From contig LR743504.1 of the NCBI GenBank assembly GCA_902712845.1, positions 4,562,001 to 4,626,000 on the forward strand: a stretch of 64,000 bases of DNA. The letters run 5' to 3'. The notes below the pieces were generated by a model that worked only from the letters and a program-made list of their open reading frames with translations, was not told the DNA's origin and searched no databases. Shown here in pieces: positions 45,088-53,528 of this stretch (positions are counted from its first letter, which is position 1; each line of letters begins with the position of its first letter). A program made the translations under genes and the position numbers. This DNA is from Methylobacterium bullatum (GTDB lineage: Bacteria > Pseudomonadota > Alphaproteobacteria > Rhizobiales > Beijerinckiaceae).

Positions 45088-45831
45088 ATGAGTACGGAGA
45101 GATCCATTCGACGCGCAACCCCGATGCTTGTCGTGAGCGGCGTCCTGACGCTCTTGGCCGTGGTGGCTTTCGCGGCACTCGGAACATGGCAGCTGCAGCG
45201 CCGCGCGTGGAAACATGACCTAATCGCTCGCGTCGATGCGCGGGTCCATGCGGATGCAGTTCCTGCGCCGAGTCGGACGGACTGGCCCGCGCTCGATGTA
45301 GGGGCCGACGCCTACAAGCGCGTCGTCGCCACCGGGACCTTCGCGGATGACCGGGAGACCCTGGTCCAGGCGGTCACGGAACTCGGCGGCGGATTCTGGG
45401 TGATGACGCCGCTGGTGGGGACCGACGGTTCCACCATCCTCGTCAATCGCGGCTTCGTTCCGGCGCAGATGCGCGAGCCCGTGACCCGGGAGAGAGGTCG
45501 GCGGACGGGTGAGACCCGCGTCACCGGCCTGCTGCGAATGTCCGAGCCCGGTGGCGGTTTCCTCCGCCACAACGACCCTGCTGCCGATCGCTGGTTCTCG
45601 CGCGATGTGGCGGCCATCGCCGCTTCGCGTGGCCTCGGTCAGACCGCACCCTACTTCATCGATGCCGATGCGGAGCCCAATCCCGGCGGGTATCCCGTGG
45701 GCGGGCTCACTGTGGTCGCCTTCAGCGACAACCACCTCGTCTACGCCCTGACGTGGTACGCGCTCGCGATCATGGCCGCGGCTGGCGGGGCTTACGTGAT
45801 CCGCGACGGGATGCGTCGGCGCGACGCCTGA
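45088..45831 (+). CDS. SURF1 family assembly protein, quinol-oxidase associated
   Basis: This 247-residue protein has an N-terminal membrane helix (LVVSGVLTLLAVVAFAALGTWQLQRR), a periplasmic domain with TILVNRGFVPAQMR and GGYPVGGLTVVAFSDNHLVYALTWYALA, and a C-terminal helix. GTWQLQRRxWK, the NRG motif and the NNHLxYALTWY motif are the SURF1 signature. SURF1 proteins help insert heme into subunit I. Location right after cyoABCD makes this the quinol-oxidase version, as described for Paracoccus (surf1q). It ends 4 bp from the convergent peptidase gene. Confidence 0.9.
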   Translation: MSTERSIRRATPMLVVSGVLTLLAVVAFAALGTWQLQRRAWKHDLIARVDARVHADAVPAPSRTDWPALDVGADAYKRVVATGTFADDRETLVQAVTELGGGFWVMTPLVGTDGSTILVNRGFVPAQMREPVTRERGRRTGETRVTGLLRMSEPGGGFLRHNDPAADRWFSRDVAAIAASRGLGQTAPYFIDADAEPNPGGYPVGGLTVVAFSDNHLVYALTWYALAIMAAAGGAYVIRDGMRRRDA

Positions 45832-45835
45832 GCGT

Positions 45836-47926
45836 TCAGCCCTCCTCCGGCACCCAGCCGATCGACTGCCGGAGGAATCCCATGCCGAGGGCGAGGAAAG
45901 CGGCCGTCTCGGAATTGTCCTTGCCGTAGCCGTGGCCGCCGGCCGCCGGTTCGAAGAAGGCCGGGTCGTAGCCGAGATGGCGCAGCTTCTCCGCCATCTT
46001 GCGGGCATGCCCCGGGTGGACGCGGTCGTCCCGTCGTGTGGTGGCGATGAGGATCGGCGGATAGGGCTTGCCCGCCTCCGCCGTGTGGTAGGCCGAGATG
46101 GCGCCGAGGAAGCTCCAATCCGCCTCCACATCGGGGTCGCCGTATTCGGCGACCCAGCTCGCGCCCGCCAGGAGCTTCGAATAGCGCCGCATGTCGATGA
46201 GGGGGATCGTGCAGAACAGGGCGCCGAAGCGCTCGGGGTAACGGGTCAGCATGTTGGCGATGAGCAGGCCGCCGTTCGAGCCGCCCTGCGCGGCGATGCG
46301 CTGGGGTTTCGTGACGCCGCGCGCCACGAGGTCCGCCGCCACCGCCGCGAAATCGTCATGCGCCAGCGCCTTGCCCTCGCGCCGCCCGGCCTGGTGCCAG
46401 CGCGTGCCGAATTCGCCGCCGCCACGGATGTTGGCGACGACGCCGATGCCGCCCTTCTCCAGCCAGAGCTTGCCGAGCACCGCCTGGTAGGTGGGGAGCA
46501 GCGAGATCTGGAAGCCGCCATAGGCTGACAGATGCACCGGCGCGTCACCGCTCGCCCCAGCGGGGCCGACCTGGACGTAGGGGATGCGCTCGCCATCCAC
46601 CGAAACGGCTTCGTGGCGGGTGACCGTCAGGCCCTTCGTATCGAAGGCAGATGGCGTCGTGCGCAGGATGGTGGGAGCCGAGAGATCGCCGGGGATCGAC
46701 AGCAGCGTCGGCGGCGTCAGCGGATCCTGAACCATGGCGAGCAGCGAACCATCCGACTCGCTCGGCTCGGAATCGGAGGGCCAGACCGAGACGCTGCCGA
46801 TCTCCGGCAGGCCCGGAAGGCTCAGGCGGTTCCAGCCGCCCTCCCCCGGTTCGAACACGCTGTAGGACGGACGCAGATCGTCGAGGGCATCGACGATGAG
46901 GCGCGGCCCGGCCCAGGACACGTTCTGCAGCGCCCGGCGCTCGGAGGGCGTCCACAACACGGTGAAGGCGCGATCCCCCTCGATGAAGGCCGGAAGGCCG
47001 ATGGCGAGGACCGTATCCGGCTCGTGGACCACCCCGCCGACGCTCCATTCCGAACGGGTACGGATGGCCAAGTGATTGCCGTGGAGAGAGATTTCGGCGT
47101 CGGTGGGGGCGTCGATGCGGTGGGTCGGCCCAGTTCGGTCGCCGATATGTACGATGCCGTCGAAGAAGCCGGTGCGCTCCATGAACACCACGCGCTCGGA
47201 GGGCGCATCGTGGTCGACTCCGCCCCACAGGCCCATATTCTCGGGCGCAGTCTCGAACAGGATGGTGGCCGCGAGCGGGTCCCGGCCGCGCGTCCAGAGC
47301 CGAACCGTGCGCGAATAGCCGGAGCGGGTGGCCATGCCCTCGCCGAGCGCGCTCGACAGAATCAGCGTGTCGCGGTCGAGCCAATCCGCCCCGCCCTTCG
47401 CCTCGGGCAGGGTGAAACCGTCGGCGACGAAGCTGAGCGTCGGCAGGTCGAATTCGCGCAGGATGGTGGCGTCGCCCCCTCCCCGGCTCAGTTTCACCAG
47501 GGCGCGGTCATGGGTGCCGGGGATGAGCGTCGCGCCGCCCCAAACCCAGTCTACGCCTTCGGTTTTCGCCAGGGCGTCGATGTCGAGGAGGGTTTCCCAG
47601 GCGGGGGTGCCGGCGCGGTAGGAGGCCTCGTCGGTGCGCCGCCACAGGCCGAGGGGATGCTCGGCATCGCGCCAGACGTTGTAGAGGAGATGGCCGCGCC
47701 GTGACACGAGGGGGATCTTGTCAGGCCGGTCGAGGATGGCCTTCACCGCCTCGCGGTCGCGCTCCATGACAGGGTCGGTGAAGCGGGCCAGCGTCTCGGC
47801 ATTGCGCGCCTCGACCCAGGCGACGGCGTCTTCGCCCTCTACCTCTTCGAGCCAGAGATGGGGGTCGTCATCGGGGTCGGCGCGGGTGGGACGGGGGTCG
47901 AAGGAGGGTTTCGTCGACTGAATCAT
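45836..47926 (-). CDS. Prolyl oligopeptidase-family (S9) serine peptidase
   Basis: This 696-residue protein starts with the S9A lead PHLWLEEVEGEDAVAWVEARN. A seven-bladed beta-propeller region follows, then the alpha/beta hydrolase domain. The catalytic residues are Ser550 in GGSNGG, Asp633 in RRDDRVHP and His665 in GGHGYG, matching the order of porcine prolyl oligopeptidase. No signal peptide is seen, so it is probably cytosolic and trims short peptides. The gene is monocistronic and convergent with SURF1. Confidence 0.93.
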   Translation of the reverse strand: MIQSTKPSFDPRPTRADPDDDPHLWLEEVEGEDAVAWVEARNAETLARFTDPVMERDREAVKAILDRPDKIPLVSRRGHLLYNVWRDAEHPLGLWRRTDEASYRAGTPAWETLLDIDALAKTEGVDWVWGGATLIPGTHDRALVKLSRGGGDATILREFDLPTLSFVADGFTLPEAKGGADWLDRDTLILSSALGEGMATRSGYSRTVRLWTRGRDPLAATILFETAPENMGLWGGVDHDAPSERVVFMERTGFFDGIVHIGDRTGPTHRIDAPTDAEISLHGNHLAIRTRSEWSVGGVVHEPDTVLAIGLPAFIEGDRAFTVLWTPSERRALQNVSWAGPRLIVDALDDLRPSYSVFEPGEGGWNRLSLPGLPEIGSVSVWPSDSEPSESDGSLLAMVQDPLTPPTLLSIPGDLSAPTILRTTPSAFDTKGLTVTRHEAVSVDGERIPYVQVGPAGASGDAPVHLSAYGGFQISLLPTYQAVLGKLWLEKGGIGVVANIRGGGEFGTRWHQAGRREGKALAHDDFAAVAADLVARGVTKPQRIAAQGGSNGGLLIANMLTRYPERFGALFCTIPLIDMRRYSKLLAGASWVAEYGDPDVEADWSFLGAISAYHTAEAGKPYPPILIATTRRDDRVHPGHARKMAEKLRHLGYDPAFFEPAAGGHGYGKDNSETAAFLALGMGFLRQSIGWVPEEG

Positions 47927-48024
47927 GCCCCGAAACTAGGGCGATTCCACCGGAATGGCGACGGCTTCCGAGCGGAATCGGACCCCCCTTTCGAGCGGTA
48001 CGCGACGGGTCTTCGCGCGGATCT

Positions 48025-48276
48025 CTAACCCTCGAGCGTTCCCCAGCTCGGCTTCCAGGCGCTCTGCGGATCGATGACCACGATTTCCATGCCGCCTTCG
48101 TTGGCGACATGCACGGCGATGCCGAAGGCCTGGGCGATGGGAAGCACGCCGGTGGTGCTGAACTGGCGTCCGTCGGCGAGCTTCACTTCGCCCTTCACCT
48201 CGCCGCCGGCCTTCGACAGGCACAGCGTGACCGCGCTGACGACGGGGGCGTGAACGCGCCGGAAGACGTTGGGCAT
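48025..48276 (-). CDS. Conserved hypothetical protein (83 aa)
   Basis: The ATG at 48276 gives an 83-residue protein beginning MPNVFRRVHAPVVSAVTLCL; in-frame sequence further upstream does not look coding. The body has GEVKGEVKLADGRQFSTTGV and AIAVHVANEGGMEIVVIDP, a beta-rich soluble pattern. No family is recognised. It lies downstream of rpsI on the same strand with an 83-bp gap, so it may be read from the ribosomal operon. Confidence 0.65.
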   Translation of the reverse strand: MPNVFRRVHAPVVSAVTLCLSKAGGEVKGEVKLADGRQFSTTGVLPIAQAFGIAVHVANEGGMEIVVIDPQSAWKPSWGTLEG

Positions 48277-48359
48277 CGAGAGACCTTCGGACTGTGTCGC
48301 GACAAACGAAAAGGGCGGCACGAGGCCGCCCTTTCCAAAACTCGAGAGAACCGAAACGC

Positions 48360-48839
48360 TCAGCGCTTCGAGAACTGGAAGCTGCGGCGGGCCTTCTTGC
48401 GGCCGTACTTCTTGCGCTCGACCACGCGGCTGTCGCGGGTCAGGAAGCCTTCGCGCTTCAGGGGAGCGCGCAGCTCCGGCTCGTAGTAGGTGAGCGCCTT
48501 GGACAGGCCGTGACGGACGGCGCCGGCCTGGCCGGAGAGACCGCCGCCATGCACCGTCACCGTGATGTCGTACTGGTCGACGCGGTTGGCGATGGTGAGC
48601 GGCTGGCGCAGGATCATGCGCAGCACGGGGCGGGCGAAGTAGGTCTCGACCGTGCGGCCGTTGACCACCACGGTGCCGTTGCCGGGCTTGATCCAGACGC
48701 GGGCGACCGCGTCCTTGCGCTTGCCGGTGGCATAGGCGCGGCCCTGGGCGTCGAGCTTCTGAACGTGGACGGGCGCCGCGTTCTCGGGATCTTCGACGTT
48801 GGCGCGGTTCAGGTCGGAGAGGGACTGGAGGGTCGCCAT
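48360..48839 (-). CDS. rpsI: 30S ribosomal protein S9
   Basis: This 159-residue protein starts at 48839. It has an alphaproteobacterial N-terminal extension of about 30 residues (MATLQSLSDLNRANVEDP) followed by the S9 core: ATGKRKDAVARVWIKPGNG, VHGGGLSGQAGAVRHG and the C-terminal YGRKKARRSFQFSKR. That tail reaches the P-site tRNA. It follows rplM by 2 bp, the usual order. Confidence 0.98.
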   Translation of the reverse strand: MATLQSLSDLNRANVEDPENAAPVHVQKLDAQGRAYATGKRKDAVARVWIKPGNGTVVVNGRTVETYFARPVLRMILRQPLTIANRVDQYDITVTVHGGGLSGQAGAVRHGLSKALTYYEPELRAPLKREGFLTRDSRVVERKKYGRKKARRSFQFSKR

Positions 48840-48841
48840 GA

Positions 48842-49303
48842 TCAAGCGCTCACGTTCTTGCGGTTGAGGCTGCCGACGTCGAGCGCCTGCGGCTGCTGGG
48901 CGGTGTGGGGATGCTCGGTGCCCTTGTAGACCCGGAGGTTGCCCATGATCTGGCGGAACAGCGGTCCACGGGGGAGCATGCGCTCCACGGCCTTCTCGAC
49001 CACGCGCTCGGGGAACCGGCCGTCGAGGATGAACTTCGCGGTCCGCTCCTTGATGCCGCCCGGGTAGCCGGTGTGGTGGTAGTACACCTTCTGCTCGCGC
49101 TTGCGGCCGGTGAACTTCACCTTCTCGGCGTTGATGACGATGACGTTGTCGCCGCAATCGACGTGGGGCGTGTAGGAAGCCTTGTGCTTTCCACGCAGGC
49201 GCATCGCGATGATGGTGGCGAGCCGGCCGACGACCAGACCCTCCGCATCGACGATGATCCACTTCTTGTCGACGTCGGCGGGCTTCAGAGAAAAGGTCTT
49301 CAT
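48842..49303 (-). CDS. rplM: 50S ribosomal protein L13
   Basis: This 153-residue protein begins MKTFSLKPADVDKKWIIVDA. It contains VDCGDNVIVINAEKVKFTG, YYHHTGYPGGIKERTA, and AVERMLPRGPLFRQIMGNL, all conserved in L13. It forms a two-gene operon with rpsI. Its upstream region should contain the L13 autoregulatory leader and promoter, but I could not define either. Confidence 0.98.
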   Translation of the reverse strand: MKTFSLKPADVDKKWIIVDAEGLVVGRLATIIAMRLRGKHKASYTPHVDCGDNVIVINAEKVKFTGRKREQKVYYHHTGYPGGIKERTAKFILDGRFPERVVEKAVERMLPRGPLFRQIMGNLRVYKGTEHPHTAQQPQALDVGSLNRKNVSA

Positions 49304-49508
49304 CCCGTGGCGTTCCGTATGATGTCTTGCAAAACGATGCGCCGCCACGTGAGACACGCAGCGGCGTTGGAGGCTGCAATACGGGGCCACGGGTGAGTCG
49401 TCAAGGCATTTCGGACGAGGGGAATCGGCAAAAACCTCAAGGAAACGAAGTGTTTCGGGGGTGAGGTATCAGGATACCGCATCCTTCCCGTTCCCCTCCC
49501 ACCCGCGA
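49304..49508. other. Non-coding region upstream of rplM
   Basis: These 205 bases contain the rplM promoter and leader. No protein-like frame is seen. The region is followed by repeat elements running to 50153. Confidence 0.5.
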
Positions 49509-49621
49509 CCTCATCCTGAGGCGCCCGCGCCAGCGGGCCTCGAAGGAGCCCTCCAGCCATCTTGCGCGATCTGGACCCCTCCTTCGAGGCCTCCGCTTCG
49601 CTGCGGCGCCTCAGGATGAGG
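49509..49621. repeat. Palindromic interspersed repeat (CCTCATCCTGAG family), copy 1
   Basis: The 113-bp element starts CCTCATCCTGAGGCGCC and ends GGCGCCTCAGGATGAGG, with inner arms CTCGAAGGAG and CTCCTTCGAG. It can fold into one long interrupted hairpin. A second copy with the same ends and inner arms is at 62340-62453, and a fragment is embedded in the IS3 transposase near 32945. Confidence 0.85.
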
Positions 49622-49680
49622 TGGATGGGTGGGAATGGCCGGGCGCTTCGGCGGGTTCGAGACTGGGCACGTCGCCATCG

Positions 49681-50153
49681 GTCAGCGAGATCGGCTGAAG
49701 TGGAAGGAAGCGTGGTTGTCCGGGCCTGGGATATCCGGCACCGGCTCCCCCTCTCCCCTCTGCGGGAGAGGGTGGCCCACGAAGTGGGTCGGGAGAGGGG
49801 AGCGCGTTGTCCGGAGAGGTCGCCCCCTCTCCCGCCTGCTCCGCAGGCACCCTCCCCCGCAGAGGGGGGAGGGTGGCGTGCCCGCTCACCGCTCGGGCGG
49901 GATCGAGGATGCTAAGCGGTGTCAGATAAGCGAAATCGGCTGAAGCGTGAGGAAGCGCGGTTGTCCGGGTCTGGACTATCCAGCACCGGCTCCCCCCTCT
50001 CCCCTCTGCGGGAGAGGGTGGCCCACGGAGTGGGTCGGGAGAGGGGAGCGCCATCTCCGGAGAGGTCGCCCCCTCTCCCGGTCGCTCCGCGACCACCCTC
50101 CCCCGCAGGCGGGGGAGGGTGAGGTGACGGCTCACCGCTCCGGCGGGATCGAA
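49681..50153. repeat. Imperfect tandem duplication (two ~235-bp units, offset 245-246 bp) with palindromes
   Basis: Unit 1 (about 49681-49912) and unit 2 (about 49921-50153) align along their whole length. They share GGCTGAAG, GGTTGTCCGGG, the block of CTCTCCCCTCTGCGGGAGAG with GTGGGTCGGGAGAGGGGAGC, the CCCTCCCCCGCAG end, and CTCACCGCTC followed by GGCGGGATCGA. Each unit contains one palindromic element (49745-49873 and 49990-50119); a third copy of that element is at 55032. Unit 2 runs into the thioesterase gene, whose last nine codons are therefore duplicated as a non-coding fossil in unit 1. Confidence 0.85.
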
Positions 50154-50560
50154 TACGTCCCCGTGGCGTGGCAGACGAGGTCGGCCGAGCCGGCGGCGAA
50201 GAGGCGCGCCTCCCCCACCGCGAGGCGCTTGCCGAGCTTGAGGAGCGTGGCCTCGGCGACGAGCCCCGTGGGGCCGGGTTTCCGCAGGAAGTTGAAGGAG
50301 AGGTTCGTCGTCACGGCGAGGCCCACCGGGCCGATGCTGGCGAGGATCGCCGCGTAGAGGGCGTAATCGGCCAGCGCCATCATGGCCGGGCCGGAGATGG
50401 TGCCGCCGGGGCGCAGGAAGCGCTCGTGATGGTCGAGGCGCATCCGCGCGGAGAGCGGCCCCACCGCCTCCAGGTGGAAGAACCGCCCGTCATGGTTCAT
50501 CTGCGGAAAGTCCCGCTCCAGGAAGGCGATGGTCTCAGGCAGGGTCATGGCAGTCGTCAT
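50132..50560 (-). CDS. PaaI-type thioesterase (hotdog fold)
   Basis: The start at 50560 gives 142 residues; the ATG at 50548 is an alternative. The hotdog-fold pattern is visible: ERFLRPGGTISGPAMMALADYALYAAI, with the HxxRPGGxxxGPxxMxLAD motif, followed by AVTTNLSFNFLRKPGPTGLVAEAT and the GKRLAVGEARLF strand. It probably hydrolyses an acyl-CoA; the substrate is unknown. Its last nine codons are repeated in the adjacent tandem duplication. It is divergent from the CoA-binding protein gene 65 bp away. Confidence 0.85.
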   Translation of the reverse strand: MTTAMTLPETIAFLERDFPQMNHDGRFFHLEAVGPLSARMRLDHHERFLRPGGTISGPAMMALADYALYAAILASIGPVGLAVTTNLSFNFLRKPGPTGLVAEATLLKLGKRLAVGEARLFAAGSADLVCHATGTYSIPPER

Positions 50561-50625
50561 GGCTCGCCTTGCAGCACGGGGCGCGATGGCGGACAAGTCT
50601 TTGAACCCGTCACCCAAGAGCTACG

Positions 50626-51183
50626 ATGACCGACCCCGTCGCCGCCCGCCATGATCCTTCGCGCCATGACCGCTATCCCGATGCGCTGATCCGCCGGCTC
50701 CTCACGGAGACGAAGACCATCGCCCTCGTGGGCGCGTCCGCGAACCCGGCCCGGCCGAGCTGGATCGTGCTGAAATACCTGCTGTCGCGCGGCTACGACG
50801 TGATCCCGGTCAATCCCGGCCTCGCCGGGCAGATGCTGCTGGGCAAGCCCGTCGCCGCCCGCCTCGCCGACCTCCCCGGCCCCGTCGACATGGTCGAGAT
50901 TTTTCGGAACTCCGACGCTGCCGGCGGCCTCGTGGACGAGGCCCTCGCCCTGCCGGTGCTGCCGAAGATCGTCTGGATGCAACTCGGCGTCCGCGACAAT
51001 GACGCCGCCGCCCGCGCCGAGGCGGCGGGCGTCACCGTGGTGATGAACCGCTGCCCCAAGATCGAGTACGGGCGGATCTCGGGTGAGATCGGCTGGACCG
51101 GGGTGAATTCTCGGATTCTGAGTTCGAAGCGGCCGGTTTTGGGGGGTAAGGGGGTTCAGCGGCTGACGATTGAGCGGAGTTAG
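50626..51183 (+). CDS. CoA-binding protein (YccU-like Rossmann fold)
   Basis: This 185-residue protein has the CoA_binding domain: LLTETKTIALVGASANPARPSW, YLLSRGYDVIPVNPGLAGQ, VDMVEIFRNSDAAGGLVDEAL, VWMQLGVRDNDAAARAEAAG and VVMNRCPKIEY. The single conserved Cys in NRCPKIE is typical. The fold binds CoA or a related nucleotide; the cellular role is not established. Codon use is normal for the chromosome. The AT-rich island begins immediately after its stop. Confidence 0.9.
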   Translation: MTDPVAARHDPSRHDRYPDALIRRLLTETKTIALVGASANPARPSWIVLKYLLSRGYDVIPVNPGLAGQMLLGKPVAARLADLPGPVDMVEIFRNSDAAGGLVDEALALPVLPKIVWMQLGVRDNDAAARAEAAGVTVVMNRCPKIEYGRISGEIGWTGVNSRILSSKRPVLGGKGVQRLTIERS

Positions 51184-51291
51184 AATACTACAGCATCATC
51201 TCTTAACATATGCTATTATTATGCAAGCGTGCCTAAATTTGTTGGCCATTTATACAGTAGAATTATTGACTTACAAACGCATAGGAAATTT

Positions 51292-52749
51292 TTAAACTTC
51301 TAAGTTATATTTAATATAATCACTAAGTTTCTGGAATTGATTGTCTTGTTGATAATGGTCGCTGTATTGCGAAACTTTTTTTGCTAATAGACGATCATTA
51401 TCGTCGGCATAGCCACTTTGCAAAATTAGAATCATTACGTCTTGCCAGTTGGCCGAATTTTTCGACTGAGTTTTGGTCCAATTTTTCGCAATCTTTACGA
51501 GCTCATGGGAAGGTCTTCCTCGCCATAATGACTTAAGAACAAAGAACCAAATAGGTGATTCGGGATTCGTCTCTAGTATTTTGTAGGCAAACTCAGTCGT
51601 CGTCTTGCGATACGTAGTATCATTTAGAAAATATAAAAAAACTTTTTCCCATACCAAAGAGTAGTTTCTACTGGTTTTCATCCAGCTATCTAAAGTATCA
51701 AGTGCTAACGTGTTTATTCTATTTGCGTCCAAGACAGATGATAGAACATTAACTATGAATATATCACTTTTTCCAAGATATTTTATAGCTGATTGTGCCA
51801 GTCCAACCATATAAGTAACGTGACGTTGCTCTGACCAGAGCTTATCCCAAATAGACGTCCAGTAATACTCATTGTCCTTCAAATTTCCTAGTTTTAACGT
51901 ATGATCCAGGAAAGAAAGACCGTGCGAGAAAAGCGGTTCAGAAACTTCTGTGTTTAAGTTATAAAGTTCCCAAAGTTTTGGCCACTGTTGGGAATGGTAT
52001 TCTCCTTTTACTAGCCATTGCAAAGCGGTTTCTTTAGATTCCTTATCGTCTTTGAACCTAATCAAAATATCCTCTAAAATATATGGGAGATACGGCTCAG
52101 AGGTGCTTGATTTATTTATCCACCATAGTGCAAGTTTTACAAGGCGAAGACTCCCTCTTGAGTCTGACCATTGTCGTTTCCATTCGTGATACCAGTCCTC
52201 GTCGCTGGGGTTTTCTAACAGCCGATTGATCATTCTATCAAGTTGTTCTGGCTCCTCTAATGTTTGAGTAGCCAGATTATAGCGCTTTGACAGGGATGTT
52301 CGCGCCAGATTTTGACTAGCTTCTATCCAAAATGAAGTGTGAGATTCCTTGCTAAATAAATTTGCAGCTTCGCAATTACTTCGATGCAAAAGTTCTTCGT
52401 CTCCGAGCAGGGAATAAGCCTCCATTCTGAAAAATGGAGAAAAATTTGAAAGATCTAATTTGCCTAGCTTTCGTAATATTTCTTCGTAATCTCCAGCTAT
52501 AATGTTGTCATGCTGAGTTTGAAAGGAAAGGATGCCATCGTCGCCCGTTGATCTGATGTATTTCGGTACTTGACAGTCGACTATCCGATACATCTCGGGC
52601 CGGAATCTGAGAAATTTAGAAATTTTAAAATCTTTATTAAGTTCCTGGGCGTAACTATAGTTTGATAGTCTTGCGCTAAAATATGGTATAATGAAAGACT
52701 GGTTTGACCTTGTCAGCGCAGCAAAGCCGGACAACATATAAGACGTCAT
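51292..52749 (-). CDS. Unrecognised helical-repeat protein, second gene of an AT-rich pair
   Basis: This 485-residue protein is encoded by strongly AT-rich DNA, unlike its neighbours. Its ATG overlaps the stop of the preceding gene (ATGA), so the two are translationally coupled. The first 70 residues (YMLSGFAALTRSNQSFIIPY, RFRPEMYRIVDCQVPKYI) look like a separate small domain. From about residue 85 to the end the chain is helical, with recurring W-x-x-L/W and L-x-x-A-L-x-W-L spacing, as in WYHEWKRQWSDS, LALWWINKS, ALQWLVKG, WPKLWELY and WTSIWDKLW. This suggests TPR- or HEAT-like repeats. No signal peptide or membrane helix is seen. The function is unknown. Confidence 0.75.
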   Translation of the reverse strand: MTSYMLSGFAALTRSNQSFIIPYFSARLSNYSYAQELNKDFKISKFLRFRPEMYRIVDCQVPKYIRSTGDDGILSFQTQHDNIIAGDYEEILRKLGKLDLSNFSPFFRMEAYSLLGDEELLHRSNCEAANLFSKESHTSFWIEASQNLARTSLSKRYNLATQTLEEPEQLDRMINRLLENPSDEDWYHEWKRQWSDSRGSLRLVKLALWWINKSSTSEPYLPYILEDILIRFKDDKESKETALQWLVKGEYHSQQWPKLWELYNLNTEVSEPLFSHGLSFLDHTLKLGNLKDNEYYWTSIWDKLWSEQRHVTYMVGLAQSAIKYLGKSDIFIVNVLSSVLDANRINTLALDTLDSWMKTSRNYSLVWEKVFLYFLNDTTYRKTTTEFAYKILETNPESPIWFFVLKSLWRGRPSHELVKIAKNWTKTQSKNSANWQDVMILILQSGYADDNDRLLAKKVSQYSDHYQQDNQFQKLSDYIKYNLEV

Positions 52750-53528
52750 ATCACACCCATTTGTTCTAGGAAATATTCCACATGGGTATATATTTCACCG
52801 TAGTAAGCATTTATACTTAGTTGATGTGTTTTGTAGCCAATTGGCTGTGCGCCCCAAACATTTTGTACGTGATTCCGAAAGACGGGGTCGTCGAAATAAA
52901 TTGCCGGTGCGATAACGGCCAGAGGTCTATGGACGGTAAGATTTAGATCTCCTTCTTTCTGCATTTCGATTGTGAACCGGCGATCATCAAACCCTTTTGT
53001 GCTATCATGCTTACTCAGTCTATGAAGGGCTTTAATCTCTGCATCAAACGCAGTAAGTGAAAACTCCCGTTCGAAGTCTATTCTATCTTTGCTTTCCATC
53101 TTGAAGTATGAACGCGTATTTCCGAAAAATGCTCCAATCAATTTAGAAACCGCACCGTCGAGGCCGGAAATTTCAAACTGTTCCCTTTTTAGACAATTTA
53201 TATAATGCGGATACTTTGTGTTTGCAAATGCTCCGCTATCAAAAGGATAAATACGTTTCGGATTTTCTACAACGTCAAAATCAAATATAAAGCAGCAAGG
53301 CAGCTCCCAATATTGAGCTGTCTCACTTCCGCTGTACCCTTTGTAAGCAGGCCTCCCAACAAAAAAGTAGTTTAGACGATCTGTTTTATAAACATCACAA
53401 AGCGAAGCTTGGATATTTTGCGTATCAACTATATTTTCAATATTGTGGGCTGCAGTAGTATGAATCAAAGGTAATTTTGCGCTTTTCGTAACAGAGTTTC
53501 GATCTAAGAAGCGAATTAGCTTATTCAT
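52746..53528 (-). CDS. Unrecognised protein, first gene of an AT-rich pair; possible ADP-ribosyltransferase-like fold
   Basis: I take the ATG at 53528 (260 residues, MNKLIRFLDRNSV); the frame extends 21 codons upstream only through a TTG. The N-terminal half carries LPLIHTTAAHNIENIVDTQN, then KTDRLNYFFVGRPAYKG, ELPCCFIFDFDV and RIYPFDSGAFAN. The spacing of a His-Thr motif, a helix, and an aromatic-rich FFxGRPAY strand recalls the NAD-binding half of DarT-like ADP-ribosyltransferases. A candidate late Glu is in NAYYGEIYTHVEY. This resemblance is only by eye. The gene is coupled to the helical-repeat gene downstream, and both are strongly AT-rich. Confidence 0.75.
   Translation of the reverse strand: MNKLIRFLDRNSVTKSAKLPLIHTTAAHNIENIVDTQNIQASLCDVYKTDRLNYFFVGRPAYKGYSGSETAQYWELPCCFIFDFDVVENPKRIYPFDSGAFANTKYPHYINCLKREQFEISGLDGAVSKLIGAFFGNTRSYFKMESKDRIDFEREFSLTAFDAEIKALHRLSKHDSTKGFDDRRFTIEMQKEGDLNLTVHRPLAVIAPAIYFDDPVFRNHVQNVWGAQPIGYKTHQLSINAYYGEIYTHVEYFLEQMGVI

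Noticed and set aside
49611..50135. Frames encoding GRG-PPSPAEGRG-type peptides across the repeat cluster
   Set aside because: These translations come from the palindromic repeats, recur in every copy (also near 55000), and do not reflect a real protein.
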